64,000 bases of DNA, taken from Rhipicephalus microplus. Lineage: Eukaryota; Arthropoda; Arachnida; Ixodida; Ixodidae. Shown piece by piece: positions 22,927 through 33,144 of the stretch (positions within the stretch are counted from its first letter, which is position 1; every line of letters starts with the position of its first letter). A program made the translations under genes and the position numbers. Where the stretch lies: the NCBI RefSeq assembly GCF_043290135.1, contig NC_134702.1, positions 195,022,491-195,086,490 of the forward strand, given 5' to 3'. The notes beneath the pieces were generated by a model. It was not told the DNA's origin, did no database searches, and was given only the letters and a program-made list of their open reading frames with translations.

Positions 22927-23975
22927 CTAGGCCCGGCCGTTCTCGTTTCCCGAAGGATTAGGCTGCCCATTCTGAGTGCCTAGGAGCTCCGACTGATCGT
23001 TCCTGTCATCTCGGAACCGCTGCCAACACTGTTGTGCTATGTGACCTATGCGGCGGCAAATCTGGCATCGGGGACGCCCGTCGTTGGCACGGGAAGTTCT
23101 CTGAGGCCAAGGCAATGGGGGGCGCCGTACCTCGTCTTCGATGCCTTTTAGCCGGTCAGACAGCAAGGCAACCGAGTCCGGAATCGTTTTCATGCCTCTA
23201 TCGCGGTCGGCAGCCTCCCGCGGGCAGCGCGATTCGGCCGCTGCGCAAGTGGTGACACACGTAGGAGGAGGCTGCCCTGTCGCAGCGGCGGGTGCGAATC
23301 CTACGGGATGCGCGATGTTTTGCATCCACGACTGCGATCCGGTAGAATACTGGATGCCAATCGGTTGTAGCCCCGACTCACGCCTCATCAAAGCTGCCAG
23401 ATTTATGCGTTGCAAAATTTGGAGGAATGCAGTGCAGCTCTCCGGGTTTGTGATTATCATCTTCTCCAGAATATCTGGACGCAAATCGCGCATAAGGTGC
23501 CGCAACCGATCATCTTCCGCCATTGACGGGTTCACTCTTGCACACAGCTGTACCACGTCATAGTAGTACTGCTCGGGGGTTTCGGACGGCAATTGGGTGC
23601 GGTTTTGTAGCCGAAAATGGGCGATCTCGACTGAGTGGCGACTCGTAAAGGACGTTTTAGTAGCGTCGCCCATTCTTCCCATGTATTAGGGGCACCGGTT
23701 AGAATTTGAGTAGTGTGCCACTTTTTCGCATCTCCGTCTAAAGCCAGATATAGAAATTTCACCTTCGTGGCTTGGTCCCAATTATTAAGCGACGCTACAT
23801 GTTCGTAGCAAAGTAGCCACTCGGAAATAGATTCCTCCGGCGCGCCTTTAAAGACTGGTGGTCCGACGAATGGTTTAGCTTGGGGGGTAGACATAGCAGA
23901 GAAGAAGGTAGGGGGTTCCGTCATAGTAGAGCAGTCAGAGGTAGGTTCCTGATATTTGATGCTGACTCGGGGCAT
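22927..23975 (-). pseudogene. Gypsy gag
   Basis: Two overlapping frames: 23975-23532 and 23682-22927, with a frameshift near 23660. The first has the retrotransposon gag block (PPVFKGAPEESISEWL, then KVKFLYLALDGDAKKW). The second continues with SETPEQYYYDVVQLC and ends with one zinc knuckle CQICRRIGHIAQQC (CX2CX4HX4C). The length of about 345 residues is normal for gypsy gag. Gag forms the particle in which reverse transcription takes place. The start codon ATG at 23975 lies 45 bp inside the 5' LTR. Confidence 0.85.
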
Positions 23976-23998
23976 AATTTCAGAGCGGGACTATCGTT

Positions 23999-24013
23999 AC
24001 CGAGCAACCTCCA
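23999..24013 (-). promoter_or_regulatory. Possible primer binding site of the gypsy element
   Basis: On the minus strand TGGAGGTTGCTCGG lies 6 nt inside the 5' LTR and starts with TGG, as a PBS should. I could not match it to a tRNA, so the call is weak. Confidence 0.35.
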
Positions 24014-24019
24014 TCACTT

Positions 24020-24790
24020 TGTAGCGAAACGTCGGGGTTGTTCAAGTTAGGCGCATCGGACGACCAGGGAGACGAATAGGTGTGGGTGAATTTCCGCGGA
24101 GGCAATCGATGAGAAGTCAACACGATGATTTCGGGGAGCACTCATTGGGGGTTTCTTTAGCTAACAAAACTTCAATTTACAAAATGCACTAGGTCACAAA
24201 GACAAAACATAGAAAATGGTGGCATACCCCTCGGCCTGTGTGGCTGATCTCCCGTTGTGAGATCCGCTGTTTACCCCGACTCCGCTCACCTCAAAAAGAG
24301 CCCCAGTCACTGCTTAAATAGTGTTTTTCTTAGCGTCCCTGGTGGCGCGAACCAACCGGGCAAGCCGAGGATAATCAAATCAACATGTGGCTGCCTGAAG
24401 CCTGTCTGCGACAACACTGTGGCAGCTTCTGAAACCCGTTCTCTGAAACGGCCTTGACGCGCTAACGACTGCTCAAATTTAGGTGCCCTTTGTACCCGGA
24501 GGACCAAAGCGGCGGCTCGTTCGTTTGAAGCGTAGGGGCTTAGTGGTTAGAAGAAGGAGAAAGGCACTCAATTTCTGCGGTCTGGTCCAAAGCACGGCGC
24601 GGTGCCTGCCTTGGCGCCAAGCACACAGAGACCGGCCAGACGCAGCCCTTTCTGTTCACTCCTTTTTTCTCAAGGCGCGCTCCCCGAGACAAGTTAAACG
24701 GCGTTGCTAACAAGGGCGTCTGACAAAGAACAAGCTCCAGCTGCAGCCGAAAAAGAACAAGGTTTTCCGCGAAACATTGCTCTCGCGACA
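24020..24790 (-). repeat. 5' LTR of the gypsy element
   Basis: 771 bp, TGTAGCGAAACG to CTCTCGCGACA, matching the left LTR with roughly forty substitutions and a small indel near 24435 (counted by eye). Confidence 0.92.
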
Positions 24791-25795
24791 ATAGTGTGCG
24801 AATGTTCGCCAAAATGCTTGCAGGCTTGCCGGGTCCCTGACGAACAGGGATACATCATCAGCGTAAGCGAGGACCTTAATGTTGGGCTCCCCCGTTAGCG
24901 GGAAGCCTCTGTCGTGCATGTTCCAGTCGATGTTCACCAGCAACGGCTCAAGCGAGAGTATGAAGAGGGAGGGCCCTAACGGGCATCCTTGGCGGATCCC
25001 TCTCTCGTATACAAAGGTACTTGTCGGGGTGCCGTTTACTACTACGTGGCATGTGAGGTTGCTGTACAGGATGGCGATGGTGTCTATGAAGCATGTCGGG
25101 AACCCGAATTGACGGAGTACCTTGATCATGTATCCATGGCGCACCCGGTCAAACGCCTTTGCCTGGTCCAAGGAGACAAAGGCTCCGAACAGGGACTTGG
25201 CAGACATGTATTCGAAGGCATCCCTTGTTGCGGTAAGGTTGGCAAAGATCGAGCGGCCTGGAACCGCACAGGACTGCCAGGGAGCGACGATGGATGGCAA
25301 GAGAAGCTTAAGGCGGCTGTTAAGGATGGAAGCAACCATTTTATAGTCCATGTTCAACAGGGTTATGGGGCGCCACTCCGACAGCTCCTCCTGCGGGGCT
25401 CCCTTTTTCAGTAGGAGGACAATCCTCCCCTCTTCAAAGGATGCGGGTTTCAGTTGGTTCGTAACCACCATGTTCGCCAGTGCGACAAGCACTCTCTCTA
25501 TATCGTCGAAAAAAGTGGCGTAAAAGTGTGCTGTGAGACCGTCCGTGCCGGGGGCCGAGTTCGGGGGCATGCTTGTTATCGCGCCTCTAACCTCTTCTGC
25601 AGACACTTCCGTTCTCAGTAACGCAACCTCCTCTCCTCCTAGCCGTGGGAGGTGCTGGCAGACCTCTCTAATCTTATCTTCTCCGCCAGTTTCTCCGTCG
25701 CTGTCGGCGTCCCGAAAAAGGGCCGAGAAGTACTCGCAGAAGACATCGTGGATTCCGTCTGGTTCAGTTGCGAAAGAATCGTCCGGGCGTTTCAC
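24791..25795 (-). pseudogene. LINE reverse transcriptase, N-terminal and palm part
   Basis: The minus frame runs from 25795 to the gypsy insertion. Motifs in order: NSAPGTDGLTAHFYATFFDD, EWRPITLLNMDYKMVASILN, VPGRSIFANLTATRDAFEY, SLDQAKAFDRVRHGYM (motif A), RGIRQGCPLGPSLFILSLEP and LAYADDVSLF with both catalytic Asp. It stops at QAFWRTFAHY, exactly at the ATAG duplication, and continues at 18101. This pattern (ITLLN, VPGRSI, DQAKAFDRV, RGIRQGCP) is that of the L1/Tx1 group. The codons of the last part of the 362-residue ORF (after 24790) belong to the LTR and are not RT. Confidence 0.88.
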
Positions 25796-26945
25796 TCGGG
25801 TAATTCGTATGCTTCCATTCCCAGTTGTGTCACTGGGGTGCGCTCCAAGGTGGTTAATGGGTGCGCCCCGCTCCTCAGGCGGTCTGCGCGCGCACAGTTA
25901 GAGCAGCCGGGCATACTTGACCTCCAGGGTGTTCAGGTAGTCGCGCATGCAAGTCATCATCGTCTCCGCCCCCTGACGATGCGTATTCTGCGCAGGATCT
26001 CATTCAGTTTAGCGGTTATCCGGCGCTTCCTGGCCTTGCCTTCGTCTTGAAGGATTCCCTTCCACTCCACTTTTAAGGTGTCCCACGAGCGTGGTGTTAG
26101 GTCCGGGGCGTTCGCCACGGAGGCCCGCAGCCGCGCCCTAATGCGCTCGATGCTATCATCGTCTTGCAGGAGCGCTGGGTCCACTCGCCACCCTTGGTCA
26201 TCAGTACGGAGTCCAGGAGAGCCGCTAAGCGTAGTGACAAGGGGGAGGTGATCTGACCAACTCGCTAGGTCTGCCGGAGGGGAAAGGACTTCGCACACCA
26301 CGAGCGAGGAAAGGAGAAAGTCGGGGAGATACGTCCGATCTAATCGACTGGATGTGAGGTGAGAGGCTCGAGTTGCGACAAAATTGTCGCCGTGGGTGAT
26401 GAGCCACGCGTCGGATAACCGAAGGTGTCGAGGAGTCTTCACGAGCTCCCTAGCATAGTACGTGGACCCCCTCGACCCGGTCCCCTAACGTCGCGCTGCG
26501 AGTCCACGACGCAGTTGAAGTCCCCCAGCAGGACGTGCGGCACGGGTTCCGAAAGAAGGTCGTGCAGCTGTTGGAAGAAGGTGTTTGTGTTCTTCCGCGT
26601 TGCCGGGGCGTACACGTTCACGAACCGAATCCCTCTTTCGCTGATGTAGAGGTCCAACATGAGTGACCTGCCGTCAGCACCGAAGATGCAGAACGCCTTT
26701 TGCCGGAAGCGTCGCGTAGTAAAGACCACTCCCACTCCACAGGTCCTTGACTCAGTTAGGGAGAAGAAAGCGTCCACCTGGAACTCGCGTCTGAAGGTTA
26801 AGACCTCTAACGGCAACCGGAAGTTAGTCTTTTGTAAATAGAGCACATCAATACCCTGTGCTTGGGCGAAGGTCAGAATGTCTCGCTGTTTCGATTTGTC
26901 ACAAAACCCGCGGACGTTCCAGGTGGCAAACTTGAGAGTTAACAT
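25796..26945 (-). pseudogene. LINE apurinic-like endonuclease domain and linker
   Basis: The frame 26945-26439 starts LKFATWNVRGFCDKSKQ and has LYLQKTN (normally LQET), then VNVYAPATRK and VLLGDFNCVVD: the metal-binding N, the Glu (here Lys) and the GDFN motif. A one-base shift near 26470 moves to 26442-25957, with LSDAWLITHG, SSRLDRTYLP and SWSDHLPLVT (final SDH). The linker towards RT (25956-25796) is frameshifted again. The enzyme would nick target DNA to prime reverse transcription. The lost Glu and frameshifts make it inactive. Confidence 0.85.
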
Positions 26946-27429
26946 GATCTGCTCTAGTGGGCGTGGGCAGAAGACTTGGGGTGAAGGAAGGGGTGGGAGG
27001 CGACCGCCTGGGCAGGGGCGGCACGCTCGAAGAGCCGAGCTTACGCAAAGGCGCGGGCGGCGCGGTTGCTAGTTGGGCTAAAGCCCTCTGTGGTTTAAGT
27101 GATGCGTCATAGGAGCCATGGTGCCGATTAGTCGCAAGCGCAGCAGACAGCTGTGCAACAGATAAGCATAAACAAAAACCATTGCCGTGGCTTCGGCTGG
27201 CGAAAGGAGTAGAGGGGGAAAGGGAGTAGGCGGCGTGGCCACCACTGATAGCAGAAACAAGCGTGCGGGGAGGGGTGTGTTGCGTCATGTTAGACAGAGC
27301 GGAGCATGCGCGAGGAGGCGGAGGGGGGGGGAGGGGGAACCGTGTTGCCGTGTCGCGGCGCCCGCCTTTGTGTTCGCCTTGAAGCAGACACGAAGAAGAA
27401 AAGAAAGGGAGGGTGCTTTGGCAAAGAGC
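26946..27429 (-). other. ORF1-ORF2 spacer of the LINE
   Basis: GC-rich, no conserved coding block visible on the minus strand. ORFs on both strands here look like composition effects. It may hold the remains of the ORF1 C-terminus. Confidence 0.45.
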
Positions 27430-28652
27430 CTATCTTTTTTCGCTTGCGCTTGAGGGCAAGTGCCCTTTCCCTGTGGGTAGTGCGTCAAATTGCGGCGACT
27501 TCGCAATGGGAGGGGCATCACTGTCGCTGGAACAGACGGGTGCTTTGAAGTGCCCAGGCTTGTTTTCAAGGTTCGCGGGTAGGCTCGACGGCACGCCGGG
27601 TGACTTGTCCTCGCCTCTTAAAGGGGACCTTGATCTCGAACGCTCGCGCCTATCGGTCGGGGCTGCGCCGGCAGTTTGCATCTCGATGAAGGTGCACTGG
27701 TCCGTGCTCAAGTGGCCAGTATCCGGCAAGACGTAGGAGCCAGAGCTTACGATGGGCACCTCCTCAGGGTTGCGGGGGAGAGCCGTTGGGGGTGGAGTGG
27801 CGGGAAACTAATCTCGTCAAAACCAGAGAATGCAGGCTCGTCGTTCTCGGGGCTCGGCGCCTGTGTTCGCACTTCTTTTTCTTCGCTTGCAGGTTGCGAC
27901 AAATCCCAGGAGTCGCGGGTGGATTCCGGAGAGCCAGATTCATGGCCACTCGGCTCGTCCAGGTCGCCATCTGAACTAGTATTGCTCGTGTCGTCCCCCA
28001 CTTCGGAGCCTGCGTTCAAGGGAGCGGGGGTCGCTGACACGGCGCGGGCGTCTTCCGTCTCTCGGGGTTCTTCGAACTGCCATTGGTCCAGCACATTCGT
28101 TGTCGTGTGGGGCCGAGTCTTGGGTCTTAGGACCTGAAGCCCTGATGTCGGTTCAGTCCCGGTAGGCGGGCGAGAGGTGCTGAGGTGGTCGTTACCAGTA
28201 ACTGGCCGCGTCTCGGGTGGAAGGCCGCGCGCTGCCGCAAGGTACGAGCGTTTGCAGAAACACTCGCGTGTGCCGTGCCGCCCGCCGCATCTCTTACACT
28301 CCTCAACACACCCTTCGATGTCATGCCCAAATACACCACATCTCTTGCAATAAGCGGCTGCGCACGCCTTGGCCATGTGCCCCAGTTCGTTACACCTTGC
28401 GCACACTCTGCGCATACCGTGGTATTCACATATGACACGGTGCCCCGCAATGGTTGTGAAGTTTGGGACTGGCCTACTCGTTTCCATGCGCACTACTCTA
28501 ACCCCATTAAGCTTGTTTTGTCGGTTAGTAACTGATGCAAAGGAAACACTTCTTATCTTGCCGTACTGTGAAAGAGTGTTAATCAAGACCTTGTCTGGTA
28601 TATATGCTGGAAAGCGGTATGCGTTAACAAACGTAACTGGGGGTCCTACCGC
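27430..28652 (-). pseudogene. LINE ORF1 C-terminal part with CCHC zinc knuckles
   Basis: From the CCGC duplication the minus frame reads AVGPPVTFVNAYRFPAYIPD, then VRVVRMETSRPVPNF and three adjacent knuckles: CARCNELGHMAKAC, CKRCGVFGHDIEGC and CKRCGGRHGTREC. A long polar, acidic tail follows to a stop at 27747; a second frame (27759-27430) with RSRSRSPLRG probably continues the tail after a shift. ORF1 proteins of this type bind LINE RNA. The N-terminal part lies beyond the insertion at 34059-34337. Confidence 0.85.
28649..28652. repeat. Target-site duplication CCGC, left copy
   Basis: CCGC precedes the LTR at 28653 and follows the second LTR at 34055-34058. Confidence 0.75.
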
Positions 28653-29563
28653 TGTAGCGATCGGGCTATGCCTTGACCCAGCGAGTCATTTGCCACGCCG
28701 GATTAGTGCAAAAAGGACAGTCTTGCCACGTCTGGACGGAGGAAGCAACAGAGGCCGGCCCCACGAGACGTCGCCTGCTGATTGACAGCGGCGCCAACGG
28801 AGTGGAATGTCGCCAAAGAGGGTTTTGGAGCCGCCGCTCTATCTCCCGCCTGCGCCGGCCACGCATCGTTAGCGCGTTAACCGGCAGACGACGACGGCGC
28901 TGGTCAAAAGGGCTCTCCCCAGAGGAATCCACGAACCGGGCACCTCTCAAAAGATCGGCACTTGTTTAATCCATTGTCAAGTAGCCGACCCGCTGACTGA
29001 CTATGCCCGCCAGGCATTGTCCCGGAGTACGAGACGTAGTGTCGCCAAGACGCCACCAAGAGGACAACAGGGACGCCGTCTTCCTGGGGGAGACCGCGGC
29101 GGCTGCCGCGGATCGCCCCGCTAATTGAGCGAACATAATCGGCGGACCCTTTGAAGTATGCGGCCAGGATCGTGGGCACTCTCGACTAAAGGCTCACACA
29201 CGACGAGGAAGAGCCCTGCTGGCGCCACCAAAGTGCAGTGTTCACGGGGACCTTGCATGCTCCCCCCCCCCTCACCTGTGTGTGCGTGATTGGTGGTCGA
29301 CTTGTAGAGGAGGAGCCCGACAGGGCATAAAACGACGCGGCAGAGTGCTGGACGTCGCTCTGAACGATGTAAAGTTCAACCACTACGCTCGTGGTTTGTG
29401 AAACCACTAGTTCTTCTCTTCTCTTCTGTCATCTCGACAACTCCCGTAATGATGTAAATAAATCCGTTAAGTTTGCTCAAAGCTCTCCCCTAGTCCTTGG
29501 CTCGACGGAGCGACGGCGATCGGCCCCGCTACCCGCAGACTGCGGTCGCCGCGACTCGCAACA
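28653..29563 (+). repeat. 5' LTR of the gag-only element
   Basis: 911 bp, TGTAGCGATCGGG to GCGACTCGCAACA. It contains a TATA-like CATAAAAC at 29326-29333 and a poly(A) signal AATAAA at 29457-29462, spaced as promoter and R region of an LTR. ORFs inside are shadows present in both LTR copies. Confidence 0.93.
29326..29333 (+). promoter_or_regulatory. TATA-like box in the 5' LTR
   Basis: GGGCATAAAACGACG lies about 130 bp upstream of the AATAAA and 240 bp from the LTR end. No clear Inr was picked out. Confidence 0.5.
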
Positions 29564-29565
29564 AC

Positions 29566-29581
29566 TGGTTGGCAGCGGTGG
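29566..29581 (+). promoter_or_regulatory. Primer binding site, tRNA-Leu-like
   Basis: TGGTTGGCAGCGGTGG begins two bases after the LTR. From memory, its complement resembles the 3' end of eukaryotic tRNA-Leu (CCCACCGCTGCCACCA) with one extra base beside the CCA. The tRNA identity is an inference. Confidence 0.6.
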
Positions 29582-29845
29582 TATGCCATCATCAGCGACC
29601 TTCCTTTCCATCCGCAACAACTGGATGGCAAGCGGTTGGATGTGAGCCTGGAGGACGGAGAATGAACAGCACGCCGAGATCATGGAGACGGACAGCTGTG
29701 GACTGGTGAGTGCTGGCTTTGGTTTTTTGGTTGCCAGGCTGATAAGAAAGAAGTGCAATCTTTTCGCTGGTAGAGGCTACCACAGAAGCAGTTGTTTACG
29801 GAACTTCTGGGTAGAGAGTGAGCTGCACCACACTAGTTCTCTGTC

Positions 29846-31501
29846 ATGGATTTGAAGCGTTTGTTTAAGAATCAGCTCCTGATTCTGGGGGAAGAGCTGG
29901 GAGCAGAAGTAGATGTGGGGATGAAGAAACACGCAATTGTTGGCGCTATCGAGGGCTTGAATCTGACCAGTGAAGAAATTAAAGAAACGTGGAACGAGAT
30001 TCAACAACAGGAACAGGAGCGTCAGGAAAGGCGAGAGCAAGAGAGAGAGCAGTGGAAGGAAACCCTAAAGGTAAAACTGGAAGAGACAAGAAGATCAATA
30101 CAGTGCCTTAGATGGTCTCAAGTAAATTCGAGGATCCATGTATTCGAAGAGGGCGAGGATATAGAGAGTTACCTAACCTCTTACGAGAATGTTTGCAGAG
30201 ACCTAAGGCTCGACGAAGACTATTGGTCTATCGCCTTATTGAGTGTCTTTCCGTGCGACTCAATTGGTAGAATAGGGTACCTTTCCGAGGAGGAGTTCAA
30301 TAATTACAATGTAGCTAAGGCAGCCTTACTGCGGTGCTTCGGCATTAGAGCTGACAGAAAGCAAATGGAGTACAAGCTCCCGAACGCTCCGTTGAAGAAC
30401 GCGCGACGGTGTGCTGGTATTAAAACCAAGCCTGAGAGAGGTCCGCGTGTCTCTCATAGCACCAAGGTGAATAGTGAGAGCAAATGGGAGATAGAAAAAC
30501 GGGAGCGAGGTGAAGAGTTCGAGCGAGCACTCAGCCTAGAGATTGAACTGTCAGAACAAAAAGTCGAGGCAACGCAGTGGAAGATTCAGCCATCCGCAAG
30601 TGTAGCGCACGAGAAGTGCGAGGTGCAGCCCAGAGCTTTAGAGAAGGCTAGCACGTGTGAACATAGCGGCGGATTCAAAGGCAAATCGAGTTTGAGTGCT
30701 GCGAATGAGGCTGCGCTGAGTAGAGAGGCCGACGAAGGCCAGAGCGAGTGCGACGAGGTGCTTTGCCAGTTAACTGTTAGCGAAACAGCTAGAATAGCTG
30801 TAGACAATCTGGCACAGACCTCAACTGTGTTTGTCGCGACGGTGGATCTTGCAAATGAGGTCGAAGTAGGCAAGAACACCGGAGACAGCTCAGAAGCAGC
30901 GAGCGTAGAGAATGGTATCAGTGCAGTTGCAGACAGCTCTCAGGAATGCGAGCAAGATTTTTCGAAGGGAAACAGCTGCATTGTTCCTAAGTGTGTTAAC
31001 CAGTCCGCTGGTCTAGAGGGTGAGAATAAAGATGACCAGGGCGATCATTTAGACCGCGCGACTGAGACAGCTGACGAAAGCTGTGAGAGGGTTCACGAGT
31101 GTGAGATGCGATCGGGAGGCTCGGAAGCGACACGCAAAAAGCGGCGCAGACGAAAGAGACGTCGCAAATCCGCGAGAAAGACGAACAGTACTACGCGTGT
31201 AAAAGAAGGCGCGAAACCTGTCAGCGTAGCAAATAAGAGCTTTGCAGCAGCGTCAAAATTACATTGCATGCGTCCGAGCAACCGGACGAAAAGTAAGAGG
31301 AAAGCGGGTTCGCGAATGGAATTGCGTGGAGAGCGCCGGTCTTTCCGTTCTATCCACAGAACGTTTCAGGGCGCACCTGAGTACAGCGTTAGCACAGGTG
31401 AATCGGCCAGACAGGGCGACAGAGCCAAGAAATCAAAGTGCCGATACACTGTGGCAGGTGGTGCAGAGGCACCCTTGAGCGGTAAAACCATTGATAACTG
31501 A
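29846..31501 (+). CDS. Gag-like protein of the non-autonomous LTR element
   Basis: 551 residues from an ATG at 29846 to TGA at 31499-31501. Residues 1-40 (MDLKRLFKNQLLILGEELG) resemble the SAP-like N-terminus I associate with tick gypsy gag proteins. Residues 53-95 are a Glu/Arg/Gln coiled coil. Residues 105-180 form a capsid-like helical block (FEEGEDIESYLTSYENVC, LLSVFPCDSIGRI, AALLRCFGIRADRKQ). From 190 on the chain is polar and low-complexity, without a CCHC knuckle. Near residue 430 there is a very basic run, KKRRRRKRRRKSARK, which could replace a knuckle for RNA binding. I expect it to form or enter particles; protease, RT and integrase must come from elsewhere. A host gene is unlikely because it sits between LTRs. 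Confidence 0.85.
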   Translation: MDLKRLFKNQLLILGEELGAEVDVGMKKHAIVGAIEGLNLTSEEIKETWNEIQQQEQERQERREQEREQWKETLKVKLEETRRSIQCLRWSQVNSRIHVFEEGEDIESYLTSYENVCRDLRLDEDYWSIALLSVFPCDSIGRIGYLSEEEFNNYNVAKAALLRCFGIRADRKQMEYKLPNAPLKNARRCAGIKTKPERGPRVSHSTKVNSESKWEIEKRERGEEFERALSLEIELSEQKVEATQWKIQPSASVAHEKCEVQPRALEKASTCEHSGGFKGKSSLSAANEAALSREADEGQSECDEVLCQLTVSETARIAVDNLAQTSTVFVATVDLANEVEVGKNTGDSSEAASVENGISAVADSSQECEQDFSKGNSCIVPKCVNQSAGLEGENKDDQGDHLDRATETADESCERVHECEMRSGGSEATRKKRRRRKRRRKSARKTNSTTRVKEGAKPVSVANKSFAAASKLHCMRPSNRTKSKRKAGSRMELRGERRSFRSIHRTFQGAPEYSVSTGESARQGDRAKKSKCRYTVAGGAEAPLSGKTIDN

Positions 31502-32026
31502 ACCGGCAACGAATTCACCAGCGGTGCAGGACAGGTCGGTCGCAGACGTCGCCGGAAACGAGAGAGGCGTACGCGAGCGACAAAGCGACGGGGTGAAAGA
31601 GGGGGCAATCAGCCGGGCGAGCGGCCCAAGAGTAGGTTACCAGCCAGTTCAAAGAAAGGTCCTTTGTGGCGTAAAGTAAGGTTCCAACGGCGGAAGGGTA
31701 GGCCCCAGCGCGCATCCCCGCGACGGAATGTACGCAGGAGATTTAAAGCTTTGCGGGAACGGGATTGTAGAAGGGGTCCTAGAGAAAAAGGAAAAGCCAC
31801 AATAGCTAAGCACCACACGCGAGCTAGCCCAAAGAAAAGATGGCCACTCTGTCCCACGCATCGCTCCGGTCTCCTACGCCGAACTGATAGAAGACCGCCA
31901 AAATCGCGAATGAGGCGGAACGCTGCAGTTCAGCTTGTTGCTCGTGCACGTTGTAGTCTCGCGCGTTTTCAGAGTCGAAGACCACGACCGCCGCGTGTAC
32001 GGCTGAAGAGGGAGCGACAGCTGTAG
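31502..32026 (+). other. In-frame Arg-rich extension of the gag ORF after a TGA
   Basis: The gag frame continues past the TGA for about 174 codons to TAG at 32024-32026 with no other stop. The encoded stretch is strongly basic: it starts with VGRRRRRKRERRTRA and carries repeated RRxRR-like runs to the end. Continuous openness in the same frame suggests the ancestral gag was about 726 residues long. Either the TGA is a recent nonsense change or it is read through. The base after TGA is A, which is not a typical strong readthrough context. Confidence 0.6.
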
Positions 32027-33130
32027 GAGGGAGAGTCGGACACAGGAGTTTATTTTGAAACATACTTGTTTGGTTATATTTGGTTTTAAAGTGGTGTTCC
32101 TGTGTCATCTCCACAGCTAGTTTGCTTGGACATTTTTTTCTTCCCTCTAGATTTTCTTTGCGTGTAAGCTTTGTCAAAATTTCGAGTTCAATGGTTCAGC
32201 GTTATGAGGAGGCAGTGGCCCGCATCAGTCAACCGACTGCATGAAAGGAGTTTTTTAAGATACGAGCACGCAAATCGTAAATGAAGTGTGGTTCGCCCGC
32301 TAAATTGGAAAGCGTGGTAACGTTGGTCGAGTGGAGCAGGAGTTTCTAGGCTTTGTGCCAGTTTTTGTGTAGCGCGAGATTGTCGACCGTCTTAAAAGAG
32401 TAAATGAGCAATGTTTGGGAAGGTTTTAGAATAAAACCAAACAAAGCAATTTTCGAAATGCTCAGCGGGAGAAACATTCGGTACAGGGGTTTTGGCGCAA
32501 AATTAACGCCTGTTTTGTTACGCACTCCTGACGTGTACCTCAAGTGTGATTGTTCCTTGCGTTTGTTCCTTGAGAAAATTCACGTTCAGATGAGGGTTTA
32601 CGGATACCTAGGTGAGAGAGATATCGCCTATGGTTAGGTGCGTGTGGGTATGCTAGCGCTCTTTGGATGAGAGTAAGATGTCATGCTAGAGCGCACAGCA
32701 AAGTCTTGTGCGTTCTTTAAAAACATGGGCTGACATGAAACTACATTCAGCAAATAAGCGTGTTAGTATACGAAATTGCATTACCCTTTGTTATTTTGGT
32801 ATGTGCTGAGGGATCAGTTGAATTCTTTAGCTGAGCGTCGAGTTATACGGAACGTTGAGGGACGTTTTCCGTAATGATTTTAAGGGGTATTTGGAGTAAT
32901 CGAAATTTTTAGCTGTGGGCAAGAGTATTAGTGTGGTTGCCATTTAAGAAAAAAAAAGCGTAGGTGCATTGTGGCACATTTGAAAGACCGGCCTGGTTGC
33001 CGAAAACTCATTGCCGGCGCTTGCTGGTTCTAGCGGTTGGTCTTCGTGGTTTAAATGGTGTTGGGAGACTGCGGTTACTGTGATCTATCCCGTCGAGCAG
33101 CTGATACTACCCGACGTCCGAGATCTTCCC
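32027..33130 (+). other. Non-coding 3' interior of the gag-only element
   Basis: About 1.1 kb with no RT, integrase or env traces; AT-rich with no long ORF. It may contain sequence needed in cis for packaging, but nothing visible proves that. Confidence 0.6.
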
Positions 33131-33144
33131 GTCGGCGGAGGAGC
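33131..33144 (+). promoter_or_regulatory. Polypurine-like tract of the gag-only element
   Basis: GGCGGAGGAGC abuts the 3' LTR. It is mostly purine, with two C. Confidence 0.55.

Larger units (their letters stand above)
18102..24790 (-). mobile_element. Ty3/gypsy LTR retrotransposon, complete ends, decayed coding
   Basis: The element has TG...CA LTRs (18102-18876 and 24020-24790), ATAG target duplications, a purine tract next to the left LTR, and in between, on the minus strand, gag, protease, RT, RNase H and integrase in the gypsy order. There is no env: integrase ends about 220 bp before the LTR. Frames are broken at least four times, and two catalytic residues are lost (RT motif A Asp, integrase Glu). 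LTRs differ at roughly forty positions by eye. Confidence 0.92.

Noticed and set aside
29846..31501. Host charged or trichohyalin-like protein gene
   Set aside because: It lies between near-identical LTRs with target duplications and has a gag-type N-terminus.
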